A stretch of 64,000 nucleotides of DNA from Eucommia ulmoides (Eukaryota; Streptophyta; Magnoliopsida; Garryales; Eucommiaceae): assembly GCA_016647705.1 (NCBI GenBank), contig CM028335.1:14219905-14283904 (forward strand), given 5' to 3'. Under the pieces are notes generated by a model, which was given only the letters and a program-made list of their open reading frames with translations, was not told the DNA's origin and searched no databases. Below are positions 58,342 to 64,000 of the stretch, one piece after another. The position numbers and the translations under genes were made by a program. Within the stretch, counting starts at the first letter, position 1; every line of letters begins with the position of its first letter.

Positions 58342-58629
58342 TGATAGGTGTGATCCACCTATGTATTTCCAAACCGAATTAAGTTAGTTTTCGAGCGTTT
58401 ATATAATATTTTATTATGTTTTAATTAGTTTTCTTACTTTTTGTATAAATCAGGTGTGTGGGGCAGAAAGATAGGAAACTGGAGCGAAAACGATGAGATC
58501 GAACCAAAAGTGATCGAAGAACGGTGGAAAAACAAGTTCGAAGGCAAAACTATGAAACAAGCCCACTGCCGCGGCATCCAGACCACCGCCATGGCTGTGA
58601 AGAAGTTGAGAAAAAAACAAATGTTACTG

Positions 58630-58830
58630 ATGGACCACCGCCTAGGCGAAAATCCAGTAGAGAAAACAAAGTAGGCTACTGATAGCCCACCGCCTAGGCG
58701 AAAATTCATTCTCCTAGGCGAAAATCGAGTAGAAACTTTTCCACGTCCACCGCCTACTTCTCCGCCTAGATGATCAGCTAAACTGACCTACCTCCGCCTA
58801 GGCGGAAATTTCTTCGCCTAGGCGGAAACC
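58630..58830. repeat. CGCCTAGGCG palindrome cluster in LARD LTRs
   Basis: Five or six copies of CGCCTAGGCG (some with flanking C/G, giving CCGCCTAGGCGG) or one-base variants in 200 bp upstream of the TATA box. Matching clusters occur at 62325-62510 and, inverted, at 51035-51200. Confidence 0.85.
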
Positions 58831-58876
58831 CTCTACATAGCCTTGATATTTATTAGATATTTTGAGGTCTTTTGCC

Positions 58877-58884
58877 TATAAATA
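58877..58884 (+). promoter_or_regulatory. TATA box of LARD copy B 5' LTR
   Basis: TATAAATA following TTTTGCC, conserved in all three LTRs of this family. Confidence 0.65.
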
Positions 58885-60032
58885 CCCCTCTCCTCCCTCT
58901 TCCCCTGGCCATTTGGGCACCTTAATCTATATTTAGGCTAGGGTTTAGGAATTTTAGAAGTGGAGCTCACATCCCGAAGTGGAGAAGACGGCGAATCGAT
59001 CGTTGAGCATTCTTAGCGGTTTATCTTCGGATGAGACTAAGTTCTTCGATTGTTTTTCCTTATTTCTTTATCTTAGGTTCATGTGAGTATGTTTAACTTG
59101 ATTTATATGTTCACACGGTTATGACCATGAGTTAAACATGGACTGTAGTAGGGATTAACGGTATATTTATAAATACGTTGTTTGGATGATTTCGGTGTCC
59201 TGTTTGTGATTGTTCTTCATAATTTGATTGTATTTATCGTATTATTTGTTTATCATGCTTAGATAGATAAATAGAGAATACGGAGTTTTGACAAACCCCG
59301 AATTTGGATTAGGGTAAACAAACGCCACGATTCTATAACTCGGTCGGGGTTTGGATTGTGGACAATCGATGATGTTGGGGTAAGACTCACGTGACCTAGG
59401 GTCGTTAAGATGTTGAGGGTAACTTCTTCATTGATTTGAAGTTGCGTTATATCTATCGTCTTACACTCGAGAGAGGTGGCGATGGAGTTTTAGAACGGAG
59501 ATTATCGATAGGGTAAATATAATGCACGATCCAATGACCCAGTCGGGAGTTGGATTGTGTGCAATCAATGATGCTGGATGAGACTCACGTGACCTAGGGT
59601 CGTTAAGACGTTGAGAGGGACTTCTTCGTTGACTCGAAGTCATGTATTCCCCCGTCTTACACTCGAGAGAGGTGGAGATGGAGTTTACGTACCGAGGTTG
59701 TCAAATAGATCGAACACCATAAACGTGAGTAAATCGAGATTAAATACGTATTTATAAACACGTTAATCCCTAGGCAATTCTTGACCCTAAAACATATTAG
59801 CATATTAGTGTAGTTAATTTAAGTTATATTAGTATTAGTTTAATTAATTAAATACATTTGCTTTCTGCCTAGATAAAGTTAGGTCATGACAACTGCGGTA
59901 TTTGATAGTAATAACACCAATCCTTGTGGATACGATAACCCGATCTTAACGATCATACTATACGAAAACTTAGACCTCGTACACTTGCGAGCAGTCACAT
60001 ACATAAAGGATAGTAGAATCCTTTGGTGTACA

Positions 60033-62025
60033 AGTTTTTGGCGCCGTTTGTTTTGATGTTATTACCGGATAAACGCGGTAATGGCTCAGGACTTAAGTTT
60101 TAGATAGGAGAAGCAAGTGTATCGTATTGCCGGGAGTGTGTTTTGTCGTCTATTATCGATATTTTGTGTAAATGATATAATTTTATTTTAGGCATTTATT
60201 TTGTATATAATTTTTGTTCGTAGTTTTGTTTTTATTTCTTATGTAGGGTACTTGGCGATGTTAGATCAACGGGTATTGATGCATCCCTTTTGACGGGATT
60301 CCAAATCGTTTTATGTTGCTTGGCCAAGCACATAAGCCGGTGAGGCGTTTCGTTGAAAGATTGAGTCATTCAAAGCAAAACCTCGCCAATCTTGAGGGTG
60401 TTATGAAAATATCGGGTTGAGGACATTAAACCACGCGCTTCTTGGGAGGCAACCCAAGGTCAAATAAGTTAAATCCGTTACATTTGACTTGAATCGGAGG
60501 CGAGATCCTCTCACCTCCCAGGTAAGTGTTCTAAACACCCTTCATCAACATGCTTTCAATTTCATATGTTGAGATTGATGATTGGGATCGCTGAGGACAC
60601 TGTCCATTTTGAGTTCGGAAGTAATGTGTAGTATGTAGTATGTTAGTTTGTGTTATTGTTTTTCCGTATTGCATGTGTGTTTAGGTTAGAATATGTTTAT
60701 GTTTTTGTGTTGTTGTTAAATGTTGAGTTTTGTGTTCATTTGGGCCGTTACCCAATGATGATAATTACCCCCGGTTGTTTTCGAAGTCAAGGGTAATACC
60801 CATGCATGTGTGATTCTGTGTGCTTGACTATACTTTTTGGTAAAAATTATTGTAGATCCTAATTTTCATAGGCACATAGACTTAATGTATTTCTATTCAA
60901 TTGACTTAAGGACGATTATCGATTAACCAAATTCATGACACATTAAGGATTCTAGAACTTGATTGAGGGAAAGCTTGAGGCGAAATCCTAGGCGAGGTAG
61001 TTCAGGAGACGTGATTTAGGTATTGGTTTTGTCGCTTGAGCCTTTTTAAGCCTACCTTGTAATATATTTATCCCTCGTTACCCTGTCGAAGCCTAAATGC
61101 AAATTCAATTCAGAACACATAAACTAATACCATGGCCAGTGGATTTTTTTTTTTTCCAAACCTAAATCGCTGAATTTAAAGGCACATTTGAGTGAATCAA
61201 GTTAACAATTGCAAATGCTACTTGATATGAGCAATTGGGTTTAGGGCGAACTTCTAATTGGTTCGGTATTTGAGTACTCACTTATCATTTTTCATTTGTA
61301 TTTCACACACCCCTTCAATTGTAACAATTAAATAAGTTTGGGGGTGTGTACGTTGAAAAGAAAAGAAAAAAAAATGGAAAAAAAAAATCAAATGTAAATA
61401 CGGTATTTATTTCCATTTCTTTTGACAAGTAAGTACGTCGGTCTTAAATGCATGTTCAGGATTGTTTTCCAATCTATATACAGGGGTTCGAGAGTGAATG
61501 TACCAAGCGTTGAGCCTTGGGTAACGTTAAGTTAACAACGTTAACCCGTTTTCTATTCCAAAATACCCTTGGCCAACTATTCCTAAACCGAATCAAGTCC
61601 TAATGATCTCTACGAACTATTTAATCTACATTAGTGGAGAGTGGACCCCAATCCAGGTTATGAAAATCCTAGTCCTTCATGGTCTAAGTCATGAATTTCG
61701 TTGGGGGATAATCCAATTCGGTCGCTGTATAGTTATATTATTGAGTCTTACACTAACACGTTTACAGGATCTAGAATAGTGTTTACCATTATTGCATGTC
61801 GAAATTCTAGAACCATATGGTGTGTTTTATTGCCTGAACTCGATAGGACTGACGGTTGTTGAGGGACAAAAATAAATAGGCTGTTAGAAGAATTTAAAAC
61901 TCACATGTCGTTAAATTTAGGTTGTTTATATTTAGGTTGTTTGTTATTTAATTCAGTTTGTGTATTTTCATTTTCGTGTGTGTGTTTGGCTCGAGGACTA
62001 GCCAAATTCTAAGTTTGGGGGTATT
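60033..62025 (+). other. Conserved non-coding interior of LARD copy B
   Basis: Contains the primer site at its start and the polypurine tract at its end. Conserved blocks shared with copy A include the phrase around 'ttcttgggaggcaacccaag' (60438), also typical near the 3' part of Athila/Tat-type gypsy elements, and 'gaggacactgtccattttga' (60592). No open frame over 60 codons is recognised as coding. Confidence 0.75.
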
Positions 62026-63516
62026 TGATTGGTGTGATCCACCTACGTATTTTCAAACCGAATTAAATTAGTTTTCGAGTGTTTATATAATATTTTATTA
62101 TGTTTTAATTAGTTTTTTTACTTTTTGTATAAATCAGGTGTGTGGGGCAAAAAGATAGGAAACTGGAGCGAAAACGATTAGATCGAACCAAAAGCGATCG
62201 AAGAACGGTGGAAAAATAAGTTCGGAGGCAAAACTATGAAAAACGTCCACTGCTATGGCATTCAGACCACCGCCACAGCGGTAAAGAAGCTGAGAAAAGA
62301 GCAAATGTTACTAATGAACCACCGCCTAGGCGGAGAAATCCACCGCCTAAGCAAAAATCCAGCAAAGAAAACAAAGTAGGCTACTAACAACCCACCGCCT
62401 AGGCTGAAATTCATTTGCCTAGGCGGAAATCCAACAGAATTTTTTCCACGTCCACCACCTACTTCTCCGCCTAGACGATCAGCCAAACCAACCTACCTCC
62501 ACCTAGGCGGAAACTTTCTGCACAGCCTTGATATTTATTAGATATTTTGAGATCTTTTGCCTATAAATACCCCTTTGCTCCCCCTTCCCCTGGCCATTTG
62601 GGAACCTTAAGCTATATTTAGGCTAGGGTTTAGGAATTTTGGAGGTTGAACTCACATCCCGAAGTAGAGAAGACGGCGAATTGATCGTTGAGAGTTCTTA
62701 GCGGTTTATCTTCGGATGAGGCTAAGTTCTTCGATTGTTTTTCCTTATTTCTTTATCTTAGATTCATGTGAGCATGTTTAGCTCGATTTATATGTTTATA
62801 CAGTTATAACCACGAGTTAAACATGGATTGTAGTAGGGATTAACGGTATATTTATAAATACGTTGTTTGGATAATTTCGGTGTTTTGTTTGTGATTGTTT
62901 TTTGTAGTTTGATTGTATTTATCGTATTATTTATTTATTATGCTTAGTCAGATAAATAGAGAATACGGGGTTTTGACAAACCTCGGATTCGAATTTGGGT
63001 AAACAAACGCCATGATTCTATAACCCGGTCGGGGTTTGGATTGTGGACAATCAATGACGTTGGGGCAAGACTCACGCAACCTAGGGTCGTTAAGACGTTG
63101 AGGAGGACTTTTTCATTGACACGAAGTTGCGTTATATCCCCCGTCTTACACTTGGGAGAGGTGGCGAGGGAGTTTTAGAACGGAGATTGTCGATAGGGTA
63201 AATACAACGCATGATCCAATGACCCGGTCAGGAATTGGATTGTGTGCAATCAATGACGCTAGGCAAGACTCACGTGACCTAGGGTCGTTAAGACGTTGAG
63301 GGGGACTTCTTTGTTGACTCGAAGTCATGTATTCCCCCGTTTTACACTCGGGAGAGGTGACGGTGGAGTTTACATACCGAGATTATCAAATAGGTCGAAC
63401 ACTGTAAACGTGAGTAAATCGAGATTGAGCACGTATTTGTAAATGTGTTAATCCTTAGGCAATTCTTTACCCTAAAACATATTAGCATATTAGTGTAGTT
63501 AATTTAAGTTATAACT
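62026..63516 (+). repeat. 3' LTR of LARD copy B (interrupted)
   Basis: Starts TGATTGGTGTGATCCACC and follows the 5' LTR until about 63513, where the expected 'attagtattag' is replaced by an oppositely oriented LTR of the same family. Confidence 0.8.
62562..62569 (+). promoter_or_regulatory. TATA box of LARD copy B 3' LTR
   Basis: TATAAATA in the same context as 58877. Confidence 0.6.
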
Positions 63517-64000
63517 TGTACGCCAAAGGATACTACTAACCTAAATTAACTACACTAATATGCTAATATGTTTTAGGGTCAAGAATTTCTTAGGGATTAA
63601 CGTGTTTACAAATACGTGTTCGATCTCAATTTACTCATGTTTACGGTGTTCGACCCATTTGACAGCCTCTGTACGTAAACTCTATCGCTACCTCTCCTGA
63701 GTGTAAGACGGGGGAATACATGATTTCGAGTTAACAAAGAAGTCCCCCTCAAGTCTTAACGAACCTAGGTTACGTGAGTCTCGCCCAGCATCATTGATTG
63801 CACACAATCCAACTCCCGACTGGGTTATTGGATCATGTATTGTATTTACTCTATCGACAATCTCTGTTCTAAAACTCCCTTGCCACCTCTCCTGAGTGTA
63901 AGACGGGGGATATGATGTGACTTCGTGTCAACGAAGAAGTCCCCTTCAACATCTTAACGACCTTAGGTTGCGTGAGTCTTGCCTTAACGTCATTGACTGT
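63517..64000 (-). mobile_element. Inverted LTR of the LARD family, copy C (runs off the window)
   Basis: Starts TGTACGCCAAAGGATACTAC on the plus strand, the reverse complement of the LTR 3' end, then (after an internal deletion of ~150 bp relative to copy A) runs through the reverse complement of the unit containing 'cacgtgacctagggtcg'. With the facing 3' LTR of copy B it forms an inverted repeat of ~470-bp arms centred near 63525. Confidence 0.75.

Larger units (their letters stand above)
58342..60032 (+). repeat. 5' LTR of LARD copy B
   Basis: 1,691 bp, TGATAGGTGTGATCCACC...TTGGTGTACA. It contains CGCCTAGGCG palindromes (58630-58830), a TATA box (58877) and two ~198-bp direct units in the 3' third ('gactcacgtgacctagggtc' at 59384 and 59582). 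Confidence 0.88.
58342..63516 (+). mobile_element. LARD-like non-coding LTR element, copy B
   Basis: 5' LTR 58342-60032; primer site TGGCGCCGTT (60039-60048) matching a tRNA-Asp 3' end; interior 60033-62025 (~2.0 kb) without gag or pol and with no long open frame; polypurine tract AAGTTTGGGGGTATT (62011-62025); 3' LTR from 62026, interrupted at about 63513. The interior aligns in reverse with copy A (for example 'cttcttgggaggcaacccaa' at 60439 and its complement at 49001). It inserted into the gag remnant of the chromovirus and is therefore younger than it. Confidence 0.83.

Noticed and set aside
58434..58709. 91- and 77-codon frames in the LARD LTR
   Set aside because: They lie in the U3 of an LTR with palindromic repeats and are not kept intact in the other LTR copies.

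Overview
The window is eukaryotic, AT-rich nuclear DNA that looks like an intergenic retrotransposon nest from a flowering plant, most likely a eudicot. Plant markers are a spliced nuclear gene for organellar ribosomal protein S16, Ty1/copia and Ty3/gypsy LTR elements of plant type, hAT, Mutator-like and PIF/Harbinger-like DNA elements, and Helitron ends. Only one intact host gene is recognised: the S16 gene on the minus strand (coding exons 27516-27384, 26756-26711, 25113-24891; 133 aa), with a probable upstream non-coding exon near 28.4-28.6 kb. Most other long open frames lie in microsatellite or purine/pyrimidine-biased sequence and are not genes.

Layout. 0-8.6 kb: AT-rich DNA with a MITE-like inverted repeat (1.84-2.53 kb), a homopolymer C tract, a 333-bp duplication and degenerate Helitron-like ends. 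8.80-11.01 kb: a foldback Mutator-like element with ~0.8-kb arms and an exact 10-bp target duplication. 11.19-14.71 kb: a gypsy solo LTR split by a second, chromovirus-type solo LTR. 15-24.8 kb: AT-rich DNA with three clusters of short palindromic motifs (GTTAAC, GTCGAC, GTGGATATCCAC) and an LTR-like remnant. 24.9-28.6 kb: the S16 gene, with MITE-like insertions in two introns. 28.7-33.4 kb: Helitron-type sequence; the 29.98-33.42 kb element carries exon fragments of organellar seryl-tRNA synthetase and of a RUS/DUF647 gene on one strand, the clearest sign of gene capture here. 34.1-36.1 kb: two adjacent PIF/Harbinger-like elements. 36.2-45.5 kb: a chromovirus-type solo LTR (TSD AAAAT) split by a complete but decayed Ty1/copia element (TSD CAACT). 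45.5-52.5 kb: tandem AT-rich repeats interrupted by a non-autonomous hAT element (8-bp TSD ATTATAAT), itself split by a coding-less LTR element (LARD-like copy A). 53-55 kb: an unclassified GC-richer element. 55-58.3 kb: a chromovirus 5' LTR with primer site and a gag remnant, cut by LARD-like copy B (58.3-63.5 kb). The window ends in an oppositely oriented LTR of that same family.

The elements are layered rather than forming a functional gene cluster. Nesting is fixed by matching target duplications, so relative insertion ages can be read. The two LARD-like copies share a tRNA-Asp-type primer site, a polypurine tract, LTRs of ~1.7-1.9 kb and ~2.0 kb of conserved interior without coding capacity, and so must rely on proteins supplied in trans. 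No tRNA, rRNA or CRISPR feature was seen.
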